A stretch of 64,000 nt of DNA from Streptomyces sp. CG1. GTDB taxonomy: Bacteria; Actinomycetota; Actinomycetes; Streptomycetales; Streptomycetaceae. Location: the NCBI RefSeq assembly GCF_041080625.1, contig NZ_CP163518.1:6007501-6071500 (forward strand), given 5' to 3'. The notes beneath the pieces were generated by a model, which did not search any database, had not been told where the DNA came from, and worked only from the letters and a program-made list of their open reading frames with translations. The position numbers were made by a program, and so were the translations under genes. Shown piece after piece: positions 1-11,441 of this stretch (position 1 is the first letter of the stretch; each line of letters begins with the position of its first letter).

Positions 1-139
1 CCGGCCGGGCACGCTGTTGGGTGTCTGAGGGAATGAACTCCCTCTGAGATGCCGGCCCCAGTGCACTCGAGCTTGTTGGTTCGGGGTGATGGGTGGCTGG
101 TCGTTGTTTGAGAACTGCACAGTGGACGCGAGCATCTGT
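1..139 (+). other. 16S-23S internal transcribed spacer (partial)
   Basis: This stretch directly precedes the 23S rRNA and has the usual end of a Streptomyces rRNA spacer: a G/T-rich run and a conserved leader around 105-139 that takes part in precursor processing. No tRNA gene is present in the visible part, which is normal for Streptomyces rrn operons. The 16S gene lies to the left of the window. Confidence 0.8.
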
Positions 140-3259
<3,120 letters not shown>

Positions 3260-3342
3260 GTTGCTCGCGTCCACTGTGTTGGTTCTGAAACCACGAACAG
3301 CCCCGCCTGGAATAGGGTGGTGCGGCGTTCACAGTTTCATAG

Positions 3343-3462
3343 TGTTTCGGTGGTCATAGCGTGAGGGAAACGCCCGGTTACATTCCGAACCCGGAAGCTA
3401 AGCCTCACAGCGCCGATGGTACTGCAGGGGGGACCCTGTGGGAGAGTAGGACGCCGCCGAAC
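3343..3462 (+). rRNA. rrf: 5S ribosomal RNA
   Basis: A 120-nt 5S rRNA about 83 nt downstream of the 23S. It starts GTTTCGGTGGTCATAGCG, has the universal loop C section (CCGAACCCGGAAGCTAAG at about 3388) and ends near GACGCCGCCGAAC. It closes the rrn operon together with the hairpin just after it. Confidence 0.96.
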
Positions 3463-3472
3463 AAATTTTGGG

Positions 3473-3502
3473 AAAGGCCCACGCCATCAGGCGTGGGCCT
3501 TT
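3473..3502 (+). terminator. rrn operon terminator hairpin
   Basis: A perfect 13-bp inverted repeat (AAAGGCCCACGCC, loop ATCA, then the complement) starts 10 nt after the 5S rRNA and ends in TTT. It is a textbook intrinsic terminator for the rRNA operon. It ends only 8-20 nt before the start codon of the next gene, so that gene needs a promoter inside or downstream of this region, or depends on read-through. Confidence 0.93.
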
Positions 3503-3510
3503 CTGCGTTT

Positions 3511-4167
3511 ATGCTCGAATACATGCGCCATGACCTAGTGATCTTCGACAACGACGGTGTGCTCGTCGACAGCGAGCCCATCTCCAACCGGCTGTTGGCC
3601 GCCTACCTCACCGAGTTGGGGCACCCGACCTCGTACGAGGATTCCATAAGGGACTACATGGGCTCGGCGATGCACCGGATTCACGACCTGGTGCTGGAGC
3701 GGACGGGACAGCGGTTGCCGGACGACTTCGACGACGTCTTCCACGCGCGCGTGTTCGCTGCGTTCGAGCGGGAGTTGCAGCCCGTGGCCGGCGTGGGCGG
3801 CGTACTGGAGAAGCTGGCCGCGGACGGGGTGCCGTACTGCGTGGCCTCGTCCGGGAGTCATACGCGGATCCGGGTCGGGCATCGTACGACCGGGCTCGAC
3901 CGGTGGTTCGCCGAGGAACGGATATTCAGTTCCGAGGATGTGGGGCGGGGCAAGCCGGCGCCCGATCTCTTCCTGTACGCCGCCGAGCGGATGGGGGTGG
4001 CGCCGGAGCGGTGCCTGGTCGTGGAGGACTCCCCGCTGGGTGTACAGGCGGCCGTGGCGGCCGGGATGACCGTCTACGGGTTCACCGCGATGACGCCGGC
4101 GGCGAGGCTGGAGGCGGCTGATCAACTCTTTTCCACCATGGGCGAGTTGGTTGACCTGCTGGTATGA
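3511..4167 (+). CDS. HAD-superfamily phosphatase (beta-phosphoglucomutase-like)
   Basis: A cytoplasmic HAD hydrolase of 218 residues. Motif I is FDNDGVLVDSE at residues 12-22; the first Asp is the nucleophile and the second the general acid, with Asn instead of the more common Leu/Met between them. Motif II is around ASSGS. Motif III/IV is visible as GKPAPDLFLYAAE and VVEDSPLGVQAA. The helical cap between motifs I and II places it in subfamily IA (phosphoglycolate phosphatase/beta-phosphoglucomutase type). ATG at 3511 and ATG at 3523 are both possible starts; the second gives MRHDLVIFDNDG, the usual N-terminus. The reading frame also runs back through the 5S rRNA, which is not coding. The substrate cannot be told from sequence. 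Confidence 0.88.
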   Translation: MLEYMRHDLVIFDNDGVLVDSEPISNRLLAAYLTELGHPTSYEDSIRDYMGSAMHRIHDLVLERTGQRLPDDFDDVFHARVFAAFERELQPVAGVGGVLEKLAADGVPYCVASSGSHTRIRVGHRTTGLDRWFAEERIFSSEDVGRGKPAPDLFLYAAERMGVAPERCLVVEDSPLGVQAAVAAGMTVYGFTAMTPAARLEAADQLFSTMGELVDLLV

Positions 4168-4188
4168 CCTGAGCCATCGGTCCGGGTC

Positions 4189-4200
4189 TGACAATTGTCA
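4189..4200. promoter_or_regulatory. Perfect 12-bp palindrome upstream of the VC0807-like gene
   Basis: TGACAATTGTCA is a perfect palindrome in an otherwise GC-rich intergenic gap, 60 bp before the ATG at 4261. Its right half, TTGTCA, resembles a -35 hexamer, so a bound regulator would block RNA polymerase. No regulator gene is adjacent and I cannot name the binding protein. Confidence 0.4.
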
Positions 4201-4260
4201 TACACACCTCCGGACGATCGTTTCTACTGGCGGACCCCCTGCGGCGGCGAAGCTGAGGGC

Positions 4261-5025
4261 ATGACGAAGAACACGGGGGCCCAGGGCCGGACCGAGCAGC
4301 AGAAGCAGAACCCGAGCGTGCTGGACAACTTCATGCCGCTGATCCTGGACGTGGCGGTACCGCTCGGCCTGTACTACGTCCTCAAGGACGGCTTCGGGAC
4401 GAGCACCTTCGCGGCGCTCGCCTGGAGCAGTGTGGTGCCGGCGCTGCGGACCCTGTGGAGCCTGGTGAAGGAGCGGAAGGCGAACGCGCTGGCCGGGTTG
4501 ATCCTGGGCGTCAACGTCGTCTCGCTGCTGCTGACCTTCGTCTCCGGTGACCCGCGGCTGATGCTCGCCAAGGACGGCGCGGTCAGCAGCACCGTCGCGA
4601 TCGGGATCCTGCTCTCCGTGCGGATGGGCAGGCCGATGATGACCGCCGGTCTGAAGCCCTTCCTGGTCAAGGCCGATGCGGCCAAGGAAGCCGCCTGGGC
4701 GCGGCTGACCTCCGGGGCGGCGGAGCAGTCGGCGGCTTTCCTGCGCAAGGAGCGGGCCTACTCCGTCGTCTGGGGCGTGGCGCTGCTCGCCGAGTGCATC
4801 GCGCGGGTCGTGGGCGCCTACACGATCCCCGTGGACACCATGGTCTGGCTCGGCACGGTCTTCCTGGTCGGCGCGATCGGGATCGGCATGTTCGTCGGCG
4901 GTGGCCTGGCCATCGAGCCGATGGAGAAGATGCTCAAGGCCGAAGCCGAGGTTCAGGCCATGAACGCGGACGGCAACGTCGAAGAGGCCAGTGAGGTGGG
5001 GGCCGCCGCGCCCGCTGCCGTCTGA
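4261..5025 (+). CDS. VC0807-family integral membrane protein
   Basis: A 254-residue membrane protein. After a hydrophilic N-terminus (about 20 residues rich in Gln/Lys) come roughly six membrane segments: FMPLILDVAVPLGLYYVL, a segment around ALAWSSVVPALRTLWSL, ALAGLILGVNVVSLLLTFV, VAIGILLSVRMG, the VWGVALLAECIARVVGAY region and VWLGTVFLVGAIGIGMFVGG. The C-terminus is acidic. The arrangement matches proteins annotated VC0807 family, for which no function is established. ATG at 4261 is chosen because membrane segments begin shortly after it and the longer frame upstream has no support. Confidence 0.75.
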   Translation: MTKNTGAQGRTEQQKQNPSVLDNFMPLILDVAVPLGLYYVLKDGFGTSTFAALAWSSVVPALRTLWSLVKERKANALAGLILGVNVVSLLLTFVSGDPRLMLAKDGAVSSTVAIGILLSVRMGRPMMTAGLKPFLVKADAAKEAAWARLTSGAAEQSAAFLRKERAYSVVWGVALLAECIARVVGAYTIPVDTMVWLGTVFLVGAIGIGMFVGGGLAIEPMEKMLKAEAEVQAMNADGNVEEASEVGAAAPAAV

Positions 5026-5105
5026 GCCGCGGCCTTGCTCTCTGCTGGGTGAACCTGAGGGAAATTCATCTTTGGCTGGATCTACCCACAGGTAGCCCGG
5101 GGCCC

Positions 5106-5111
5106 TACGCT
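5106..5111 (+). promoter_or_regulatory. Probable -10 element for a leaderless MFS mRNA
   Basis: TACGCT lies exactly 7 nt before the ATG at 5119 and there is no Shine-Dalgarno sequence between them. Transcription would begin at or next to the A of the start codon, giving a leaderless mRNA, which is frequent in Streptomyces. No good -35 hexamer is visible. Confidence 0.45.
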
Positions 5112-5118
5112 CGCCGCC

Positions 5119-6330
5119 ATGACTGATGTGCTGCGGCGCGGCAGGGCCTCGCTGGCGTTCAGCTTCTTCGCCCAGGGCGCCACCTTCGCGCTGCTGGTGA
5201 CGCGTATCCCAGCCATTCAGGACCGGTACGGAGTCTCCGACGCGCTGCTGCCGGTCTTCCTGGCCGCCGTTCCGATCCTCGCCGGGGTCGGCAGCGTGAC
5301 CACCGAGCAGCTGGTGAAGCGGATACGGCCCAGTCGGCTGCTGCGCTGGTCCCAGCCGCTGGTGCTGCTGGCGCTGCTCGGTGCCGGGGCGGGTGGGCGG
5401 ATCGCCGAGCTGGCGGTGGCGCTGGGCGCGTTCGGGCTGGCCGTTGGGGCGCTGGACGCCTCCATGAACATGCTCGGGGTGAGCCTGCAGCGGTCGTACG
5501 GGCGCAGCATCATGCTCAGCTTTCATGCCGCGTACAGCCTGGGCGGGATCCTCGGTGCCTCGCTGGCATGGGTCGGGGCGCACTGGCATCTCGCGCTGTG
5601 GGTGTCGTATCTGCCGGTGGTGGTTGTGCTGCTGCCGGCGACGCTGGTGGGGAGCCGGTGGTACGTCGACGGCGATCCGGCGCCTTCGGGGGAGGAGCAG
5701 GGTCAGGGGGCGGGTGTTGTCTTCACGTTGCTGCTGCCGCTCTGTCTGGTGATGACCTTCGCCTATATCGGGGACTCGACGGTCTCCAACTGGAGTGCGA
5801 AGTATCTGAAGGACGTGCTGGGCAGCTCGGAGCAGCTGGCGACCGTGCCATACAACGTGTACATGGTGACCACGCTGCTGGGGCGGGCCATCGGGGACTT
5901 CGGGGTGCGGCGGTTCGGGGCGGTGGCGGTCGTACGGCTCGGGACGCTGGTGGCGGCCGGCGGGTTCGCGGTGGTGGCCTCGGCGCCCGGGGCGTGGGTC
6001 GGGATGCTCGGGTTCACTCTGCTGGGGCTGGGGTTGTGTGTGCTGGTGCCGCAGACGTTCGCGGCGGCGGGCCGGCTGTTCCCCGGTGCTTCGGACGCGG
6101 CCATCGCGCGGCTGAATATTTTCAATTACGTGGGTTTTCTGGTCGGTTCGCCGTTGGTGGGGGCTCTGGGTGATGCGTGGAGCTACCGGGGGGCGATGCT
6201 GGTGCCGATGGTGTTGGTGCTGGTGACGTTGGTGTACGCCAGGTCGTTCGCCGCTCAACCGGACCGATACGGTGGCGGGCATGAGCGGCCGCGCACAGCT
6301 GATGTGGGACGAGGCAGTAACGGGCTATGA
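5119..6330 (+). CDS. Major facilitator superfamily transporter
   Basis: A 403-residue transporter with about 12 hydrophobic segments spread evenly over the protein. The overall pattern (FSFFAQGATFALLVTRIPAIQDRYG at the start, SMNMLGVSLQRSYGRSIMLSFHAAYSLGG near residue 120) fits the YbjJ-like branch of MFS proteins. The substrate is unknown. The end of the gene overlaps the start of the next gene by 50 nt, so the two are probably co-transcribed and translationally linked. Confidence 0.88.
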   Translation: MTDVLRRGRASLAFSFFAQGATFALLVTRIPAIQDRYGVSDALLPVFLAAVPILAGVGSVTTEQLVKRIRPSRLLRWSQPLVLLALLGAGAGGRIAELAVALGAFGLAVGALDASMNMLGVSLQRSYGRSIMLSFHAAYSLGGILGASLAWVGAHWHLALWVSYLPVVVVLLPATLVGSRWYVDGDPAPSGEEQGQGAGVVFTLLLPLCLVMTFAYIGDSTVSNWSAKYLKDVLGSSEQLATVPYNVYMVTTLLGRAIGDFGVRRFGAVAVVRLGTLVAAGGFAVVASAPGAWVGMLGFTLLGLGLCVLVPQTFAAAGRLFPGASDAAIARLNIFNYVGFLVGSPLVGALGDAWSYRGAMLVPMVLVLVTLVYARSFAAQPDRYGGGHERPRTADVGRGSNGL

Positions 6331-7453
6331 CTTCGGCCCGGACCATCCGATGGATCCGGTTCGGCTGGCGCTGACCCGGAAACTGGTGGGTGCCTTCGGG
6401 CTCGACCGGGAGCTGGAGGTCGTCGCGGCCAAGCCGGCCGGGGAGTCGACGCTGCGGTTGGTCCACCGGGAGGACTACATCGACGCGGTGAAGGCCGCGT
6501 CGGCCGATCCGGCGGGGGCGCGGGGGGAGTACGGGCTCGGTACGGTCGATGATCCCGCGTTCGCCGGGATGCACGAGGTGTCCGCGTTGATCGCCGGTCA
6601 GTCGGTGGGGGCGGCGGAGGCGGTGTGGCGGGGGGATGCCGAGCACGCCGTGAACTTCGCGGGCGGGCTGCATCATGCGATGCCGGGGGGTGCCTCGGGG
6701 TTCTGTATCTACAACGACGCCTCGCTGGCCATCGCGCGGCTGCTGGAGCTGGGGGCCGAGCGGGTCGCCTATGTGGATGTCGACGTGCATCACGGGGACG
6801 GGGTGCAGGCGGCGTTCTGGGAGGATCCGCGGGTTCTGACGATCTCGCTGCACGAGCATCCTCGTACGTTGTTCCCGCAGACCGGGTGGCCGGAGGAGGT
6901 CGGCACCGGGGCCGGGGAGGGGTCCGCCGTGAACGTGGCGTTGCCGGCGGGGACCGGGGACGCGGGGTGGGTACGGGCGTTTCACTCGGTGGTGCCGGAG
7001 TTGCTCGCGGAGTTTCGGCCGCAGGTGCTGGTGTCGCAGCACGGGGCCGACACGCACTTCGAGGATCCGCTCGCGCATCTTGCCGTCTCGCTGGATGCGC
7101 AGCGGGCCGTGCAGGTGGCGTGTCATGAGCTGGCGCATGAGTACGCCGGGGGGAAGTGGGTCGCGTTGGGGGGTGGGGGGTACGCGGTCGTGGATGTCGT
7201 GCCCCGGTCGTGGACGCATCTGGTGGGGATCGCGGCGGGGCGGCCGGTGGCGCCGGAGACGGTGATTCCTGAGGGGTGGCGTCGGGAGGTGTTCGCTCGG
7301 ACTCGGCGGTTGGGGCCGCAGCGGATGACTGATGGGCGGTGGCCGGTGAGTTGGGCGTCGTGGGATGCCGGGTATGACCCCGCTGATCGCTTGGATCAGG
7401 CCGTGTTGGCCACTCGGCGGGCGGTGTTTCCGTTGCGGGGCCTTCTGCCGTAG
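6281..7453 (+). CDS. acuC: Acetoin utilisation protein AcuC-type histone deacetylase family enzyme
   Basis: A 390-residue member of the class I/II histone deacetylase fold, whose bacterial AcuC members remove acetyl groups from lysines of proteins such as acetyl-CoA synthetase. Zinc and active-site motifs are visible: HHAMPGGASGFCIYND (charge-relay His pair region), YVDVDVHHGDGVQAAFW (metal Asp/His), ISLHEHP, and a late GADTHFEDPL with LGGGGY. ATG at 6281 gives MSGRAQLMWDEAVTGYDFGP, the usual start of this family; a GTG 9 nt upstream is also in frame. The gene overlaps the end of the MFS gene. Confidence 0.9.
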   Translation: MSGRAQLMWDEAVTGYDFGPDHPMDPVRLALTRKLVGAFGLDRELEVVAAKPAGESTLRLVHREDYIDAVKAASADPAGARGEYGLGTVDDPAFAGMHEVSALIAGQSVGAAEAVWRGDAEHAVNFAGGLHHAMPGGASGFCIYNDASLAIARLLELGAERVAYVDVDVHHGDGVQAAFWEDPRVLTISLHEHPRTLFPQTGWPEEVGTGAGEGSAVNVALPAGTGDAGWVRAFHSVVPELLAEFRPQVLVSQHGADTHFEDPLAHLAVSLDAQRAVQVACHELAHEYAGGKWVALGGGGYAVVDVVPRSWTHLVGIAAGRPVAPETVIPEGWRREVFARTRRLGPQRMTDGRWPVSWASWDAGYDPADRLDQAVLATRRAVFPLRGLLP

Positions 7454-7565
7454 TCCGGCTCGGCACGACTGCGCGCAGCTACGCGGGCATGTGTCCTCCG
7501 CCGCTGCGTAGTCCATTACGCCAACTGTGCGCAATTCCCCCGGTTTCGTCCCGTACCCCACCCCC

Positions 7566-7584
7566 GATGCGTCACCATCGCATC
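7566..7584. promoter_or_regulatory. Inverted repeat immediately before the start codon at 7586
   Basis: GATGCG and CGCATC flank a 7-nt spacer and end 1 nt before the GTG start of the next gene. There is no Shine-Dalgarno sequence there, so the repeat may be an operator, or an RNA hairpin covering the start region. Confidence 0.3.
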
Positions 7585-7585
7585 C

Positions 7586-8401
7586 GTGTCGACCAGCGGA
7601 GCTCTACGCGCGCATCTGCTGGCTGTTCGGCTTGCCGGGGAGGTGGGGACCTCTCGGGAGGACAGTCTGCGGAGTTATCGGCTCTTCGCCGCCCGGGATC
7701 CCCGGGTGCTGATCGGGATCGATCCTGAAGGGGCCTGGGGGCAGCGGGATTTACTGCGGCTCATGGCGGAGAAGTGTGGGGTTTCGGCCGATCCTCGGCA
7801 CATTTCGGGACCGGATGTGATCGATCCGGAGCGGACGTTGGCCGCGCTGGACGCGTTCGCGGGGCGGATCGGGGAGGCGGCCAGGCGGGGCGCGCCGGTG
7901 CTGTTCGGCACCGGGCATCCGCAGCGGCTGCTTGGGTTCTACGCCGGACTCGCGGACGCGCTCTCGGCGGCGGGGTGTGACGTTCTCACTCCGGCGCAGG
8001 GTCGTTGTGTCGACATATTGACCCGGTTCGGTCTACGCACGTGTGCGGTGGACTACGCACGAGGTGTCGGGTTGGTGCGGGAAACCGACGGTGGGCGCCC
8101 CGGTTGTGAGCCGGTCGTGCACTGTCATTCGCCGCTGCCGGTTCGGGTCGTGCTGGAGGCCGCGGCGGAGAGCGGCGGGCCGTTGCCCGAGCTGGTCGTG
8201 GGGGACCACGGCTGGGTCTGCGGTGCTGGTCAGCTGGGGTTCGAGGCCATCGGTCTGGCCGACACCGATGATCCGGCGCTGTTCGTGGGGGAGGCGGAGG
8301 GGCGCGTGTCCGTCGCCGTTCCGGTTGATGACGCAGTGCGGTCTGCTCACTACCGGCCGCTTACCCGCTACGTACTCAAACGAGCATGTCTGTCACAGTA
8401 G
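7586..8401 (+). CDS. Conserved Streptomyces protein, possible phosphatase
   Basis: A 271-residue cytoplasmic protein. I recognise it only as a conserved actinomycete protein usually labelled phosphatase in Streptomyces genomes; I see no standard phosphatase signature. Conserved-looking blocks are FAARDPRVLIGIDPEG, GAPVLFGTGHPQRLLGFY (about residue 105) and ELVVGDHGWVCGAGQLGFEAIGLADTDDPALF near the C-terminus. No signal peptide or membrane segment is present. The GTG at 7586 is the only start that keeps the N-terminal helix. It sits 184 nt after acuC and is followed by the BdtA-like gene, probably as a separate unit. Confidence 0.7.
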   Translation: MSTSGALRAHLLAVRLAGEVGTSREDSLRSYRLFAARDPRVLIGIDPEGAWGQRDLLRLMAEKCGVSADPRHISGPDVIDPERTLAALDAFAGRIGEAARRGAPVLFGTGHPQRLLGFYAGLADALSAAGCDVLTPAQGRCVDILTRFGLRTCAVDYARGVGLVRETDGGRPGCEPVVHCHSPLPVRVVLEAAAESGGPLPELVVGDHGWVCGAGQLGFEAIGLADTDDPALFVGEAEGRVSVAVPVDDAVRSAHYRPLTRYVLKRACLSQ

Positions 8402-8530
8402 GCCTGCGATGGGTGCACCTCTTCCCCACTTGCATCACCCGCCCCTACATTGGGGAGTGAGCACGCAACGACGAAGAGTCACCGGAAGGGGAAGCCGGTG
8501 GCCGTCGAGTGCGGAAGGTTCAGGTGTGTC

Positions 8531-8743
8531 ATGGGTGCAGCTGACGAGAGGCCTCTCAACGAGGTTGTGTTCCTTACCGTGGCGGAAGTCGCCGCGGTGA
8601 TGCGAGTGTCGAAGATGACCGTGTACCGCCTGGTGCACAGCGGTCATCTGCCCGCGATCCGGGTGGGGCGGTCCTTCCGCGTCCCGGAACAAGCGGTACA
8701 CGAGTACCTCCGTGAGAGCTATGTGGGGGTGGAGACTGCCTGA
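8531..8743 (+). CDS. bdtA: Helix-turn-helix excisionase-type DNA-binding protein (BdtA-like)
   Basis: A 70-residue protein consisting almost wholly of one winged helix-turn-helix of the excisionase/MerR type: FLTVAEVAAVMRVSKMTVYRLVHSGHLPAIRVGRSFRVPEQAVHEYL. Position next to the bS22 gene and a few kb from bldN/rsbN matches bdtA of Streptomyces, which is why I use that symbol; its role is not well defined. ATG at 8531 gives the part conserved in homologues. A GTG at 8498 with a better Shine-Dalgarno sequence (GGAAGGGG) and a TTG at 8450 are in frame and would add 11 or 27 residues. Confidence 0.8.
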   Translation: MGAADERPLNEVVFLTVAEVAAVMRVSKMTVYRLVHSGHLPAIRVGRSFRVPEQAVHEYLRESYVGVETA

Positions 8744-8758
8744 CGGCGACGCCCCGGT

Positions 8759-8770
8759 TACCCCGGGGTA
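8759..8770. terminator. Short G/C palindrome after the bdtA-like gene
   Basis: TACCCCGGGGTA is a perfect 12-bp palindrome 16 nt after the stop codon. It has no loop or T-tract, so it may be only part of a weak terminator between this gene and the bS22 promoter. Confidence 0.35.
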
Positions 8771-8779
8771 CCCCCTCGA

Positions 8780-8809
8780 TTACGACCTGGGCGCTCGGTT
8801 GGGTAGGCT
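8780..8809 (+). promoter_or_regulatory. Probable vegetative promoter of the bS22 gene
   Basis: TTACGA (8780-8785) and TAGGCT (8804-8809) are spaced 18 bp apart and resemble -35 and -10 elements of the HrdB type. The transcript would begin near 8816, about 64 nt before the GTG start of the small ribosomal protein gene. Confidence 0.5.
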
Positions 8810-8879
8810 AGCCCCTCGTAGGTCGTGTGGGCCCATGGCGCCCAAACAACCGAGTGATGAGAAGTGAGCGAGGGTAGTC

Positions 8880-8978
8880 GTGGGCTCTGTTATCAAGAAG
8901 CGGCGCAAGCGGATGGCCAAGAAGAAGCACCGCAAGCTGCTCAAGCGCACGCGCGTTCAGCGTCGCAACAAGAAGTAA
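8880..8978 (+). CDS. 30S ribosomal protein bS22
   Basis: A 32-residue, extremely basic protein ([20 protein letters not shown]..., ending RRNKK) of the AURKAIP1/COX24 family. This family is the actinobacterial small-subunit protein bS22, which binds 16S rRNA near the decoding region in mycobacteria. The start is GTG with an upstream GAGGG. It is far too short for routine gene finding but is highly conserved in Streptomyces. It has its own promoter and sits between the bdtA-like gene and the epimerase gene. Confidence 0.93.
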   Translation: MGSVIKKRRKRMAKKKHRKLLKRTRVQRRNKK

Positions 8979-9213
8979 GCGACGCGCGAGGGCGTGTCAG
9001 CGCCGTCTGTGGCCTCCCATCGGTACTGGTGGGGGGCCACAGTCATATCCGGGTACCCGCACGGTCGTACCCGGCATATTCCGATCAGTGAATTTCCGTC
9101 ACTTCGTGCATCGGGTGGTCATCACAGCGCAACATCAACCCGCTAAGTTGGCCGCACACGGCGAACACGCGGGACACGGTTAACGCGGGAACGCGAGAAG
9201 GAAGGCGCTGATC

Positions 9214-10275
9214 TTGGGGAAGGTCGTGCTCGTCACCGGAGTGGCCCGGCAACTGGGCGGCCGGTTCGTGCGGCGGATCCAGCGGGATCCGGAGGTCGAC
9301 CGGGTGATCGCCGTGGATGCGGTGCCACCGGCGCACCATCTGGGCGGGGCCGACTTCATCCAGGCCGACATCCGGCTGCCGACCATAGCCCGGGTGCTCG
9401 CCGAGACGGGCGCCGACACGGTCGTCCACATGGATGTGACGGGCACGGCGCTGGGCAGCGGAAGCCGGGCCACGGTCAAGGAGACCAACGTCATCGGCAC
9501 CATGCAGTTGCTCGGCGCCTGCCAGAAGTCGCCGAACGTGCAGCGGCTGGTGGTGAAGTCCAGTACGAACGTCTACGGCTCCGCGCCCCGCGATCCGGCC
9601 GTTTTCACCGAGACGACCCCGCCCAAATCGCTGCCGAGCGGCGGTTTCGCGAAGGACACCGTCGAGGTCGAGGGGTATGTACGCGGGTTCGCCCGGCGGC
9701 GCCCGGACGTCGCGGTGTGCGTGCTGCGGTTCGCCAACATCCTCGGGCCGGCCGCGGACACCCCGCTCGCCTCGTACTTCGCGCTGCCGGTGCTGCCGAC
9801 CGTGTTCGGCTACGACCCGCGGCTGCAGTTCGTGCACGAGGACGACGTCGTCGAGGTGCTCAGGATCGCCTCGCACGAGCCGCGCCGGGGCACCCTCAAC
9901 AGCGGCACGTTCAACGTCGCCGGGGACGGTGTGCTGCTGCTCTCGCAGTGCTCCCGGCGGCTCGGGCGGCCGACCGTGCCGCTGCTGCTGCCCGCCGTCA
10001 CCTGGGCGGGTTCGCTGGTGCGTACGCTCGGAATGACGGACTTCTCGCCGGAGCAGATCCGGCTGCTCACGCACGGCCGGGTGGTGGACACGGTCCAGAT
10101 GCGCGAGACGCTGGGCTACACGCCCAAGTACACGACGGCGGAGACGTTCGCGGACTTCGCCCGCGGCCAGGGCCCCGGGCTGGTGCCGCCGGAGGCCCTC
10201 GCGGGGGCCGTCGACCGGATCGCCGCGCTGGCCGCGAGGGGCGGCGGCCGGACCACGACGCACAGCGCCAACTGA
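9214..10275 (+). CDS. NAD-dependent epimerase/dehydratase family protein
   Basis: A 353-residue extended short-chain dehydrogenase. It begins VLVTGVARQLGGRFVRRI, a variant of the GxxGxxG nucleotide-binding motif. A later KSSTNVYGSAPRD carries the Ser/Tyr region; the usual YxxxK is replaced by a divergent segment (FAKDTVEVEGYVRGFARR), so catalytic activity may be altered or lost. The start is TTG at 9214, fixed by the Shine-Dalgarno sequence AAGGAAGG 10 nt upstream. It is followed after 15 nt by the acyltransferase gene, so a two-gene operon is likely. Confidence 0.85.
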   Translation: MGKVVLVTGVARQLGGRFVRRIQRDPEVDRVIAVDAVPPAHHLGGADFIQADIRLPTIARVLAETGADTVVHMDVTGTALGSGSRATVKETNVIGTMQLLGACQKSPNVQRLVVKSSTNVYGSAPRDPAVFTETTPPKSLPSGGFAKDTVEVEGYVRGFARRRPDVAVCVLRFANILGPAADTPLASYFALPVLPTVFGYDPRLQFVHEDDVVEVLRIASHEPRRGTLNSGTFNVAGDGVLLLSQCSRRLGRPTVPLLLPAVTWAGSLVRTLGMTDFSPEQIRLLTHGRVVDTVQMRETLGYTPKYTTAETFADFARGQGPGLVPPEALAGAVDRIAALAARGGGRTTTHSAN

Positions 10276-10290
10276 GGAGAGCGGCACACG

Positions 10291-11355
10291 ATGGCGGACG
10301 CCAAGGTCATTCCGTTCGACGACGACCGGTCCCGCGGGGGCGCCGCTCAGCGCCCTGCGCGGCGCCGGAGCACGGGCAGCCGGCGCGGCCCCCTCGGCGA
10401 GACCGGGGAGCTGGGCGAGGTCCAGCCGCTGCCGGGCCGGGTCCGGGCGCAGGAAGATGGGCCTGTGAGCCGTGAGGAGGAGCCGCTGGAGCGGTCGGGC
10501 GCCGACGGGCCGGGCGGCGGCCTGGAGAAGCGTGTGGCGGCCGGGCTGGCCTTTCTGCGGCGCCGGCTGACCGGAGACTACGACGTCGACGACTTCGGTT
10601 TCGACGAGGAGCTGACCGACCAGGTCCTGATGTCGCTGCTGCGGCCGGTGTACGAGAAGTACTTCCGGGTCGAGGTGAAGGGCATCGAGAACGTCCCGGC
10701 CGAGGGCGGGGCGCTGATCGTCGCCAACCACTCGGGGACGCTGCCGCTGGACGGGCTGATGATGCAGGTCGCGGTGCACGACCACCATCCGGCCGACCGG
10801 CATCTGAGGCTGCTCGCGGCCGACTTGGTCTTCGTCCTTCCGGTGGTCAACGAGCTGGCCCGCAAGCTGGGGCACACCCTGGCGTGCGCGGAGGACGCGG
10901 AGCGGCTGCTGGGTCAGGGTGAGCTGGTCGGGGTGATGCCGGAGGGCTTCAAGGGCATCGGGAAACCTTTCAGCGAGCGGTACAAGCTGCAGCGGTTCGG
11001 CCGGGGTGGGTTCGTGTCGACCGCGCTGCGGCAGGGGGCGCCGATCATTCCGTGCTCGATCGTCGGGGCCGAGGAGATCTACCCGATGCTCGGCAACGCG
11101 AAGACGCTGGCGCGGCTGCTGGGCTTCCCGTACTTCCCGTTGACGCCCACGTTCCCGTGGCTGGGGCCGCTCGGTGCGGTTCCGCTGCCGACCAAGTGGA
11201 CGATTCAGTTCGGTGAGCCGATTCCGACGGACGGGTATCCGGCGGAGGCCGCCGAGGACCCGATGCTGATGTTCAACCTGACCGACCAGGTGCGGGAGCA
11301 GATCCAGCACACGCTGTACAAGCTGTTGGTGCAGCGGCGGTCGGTGTTCTTCTGA
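10291..11355 (+). CDS. Lysophospholipid acyltransferase family protein (PlsC-like)
   Basis: A 354-residue protein. The first ~95 residues are charged and low in complexity. The PlsC domain follows, with block I at VANHSGTLPLDG and block III at VMPEGFKGIGKPFSERY, then IIPCSIVGAEEIYP. It transfers acyl groups to lysophospholipids or related acceptors at the membrane. In Streptomyces the gene lies beside the epimerase gene and converges on rsbN. The start ATG follows GAGGAGAG. The stop codon lies inside a triplicated 14-bp sequence. Confidence 0.88.
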   Translation: MADAKVIPFDDDRSRGGAAQRPARRRSTGSRRGPLGETGELGEVQPLPGRVRAQEDGPVSREEEPLERSGADGPGGGLEKRVAAGLAFLRRRLTGDYDVDDFGFDEELTDQVLMSLLRPVYEKYFRVEVKGIENVPAEGGALIVANHSGTLPLDGLMMQVAVHDHHPADRHLRLLAADLVFVLPVVNELARKLGHTLACAEDAERLLGQGELVGVMPEGFKGIGKPFSERYKLQRFGRGGFVSTALRQGAPIIPCSIVGAEEIYPMLGNAKTLARLLGFPYFPLTPTFPWLGPLGAVPLPTKWTIQFGEPIPTDGYPAEAAEDPMLMFNLTDQVREQIQHTLYKLLVQRRSVFF

Positions 11356-11390
11356 CAACGGTCTTCTGACAACGGTCTTCTGACAACGGT
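11349..11390 (+). repeat. Three perfect tandem copies of a 14-bp unit
   Basis: CTTCTGACAACGGT occurs three times in a row (11349-11362, 11363-11376, 11377-11390). The first copy contains the last codons and TGA stop of the acyltransferase gene, so the extra copies are downstream duplications of the gene's own end. Replication slippage explains them. Confidence 0.9.
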
Positions 11391-11441
11391 CCCTGTACGA
11401 CTCCTCTGCACGACTCCCCTGTACGGCGCCCCGTATGACGA

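Noticed and set aside
4198..6282. A 694-residue minus-strand open frame opposite the VC0807-like, MFS and acuC genes
   Set aside because: High G+C keeps antisense frames open. Its sequence is Arg/His/Gln/Pro-rich and mirrors the codon bias of the real genes on the other strand.
9085..11358. A 757-residue minus-strand frame opposite the epimerase and acyltransferase genes
   Set aside because: Same antisense artefact; the plus-strand genes have clear families and ribosome-binding sites.
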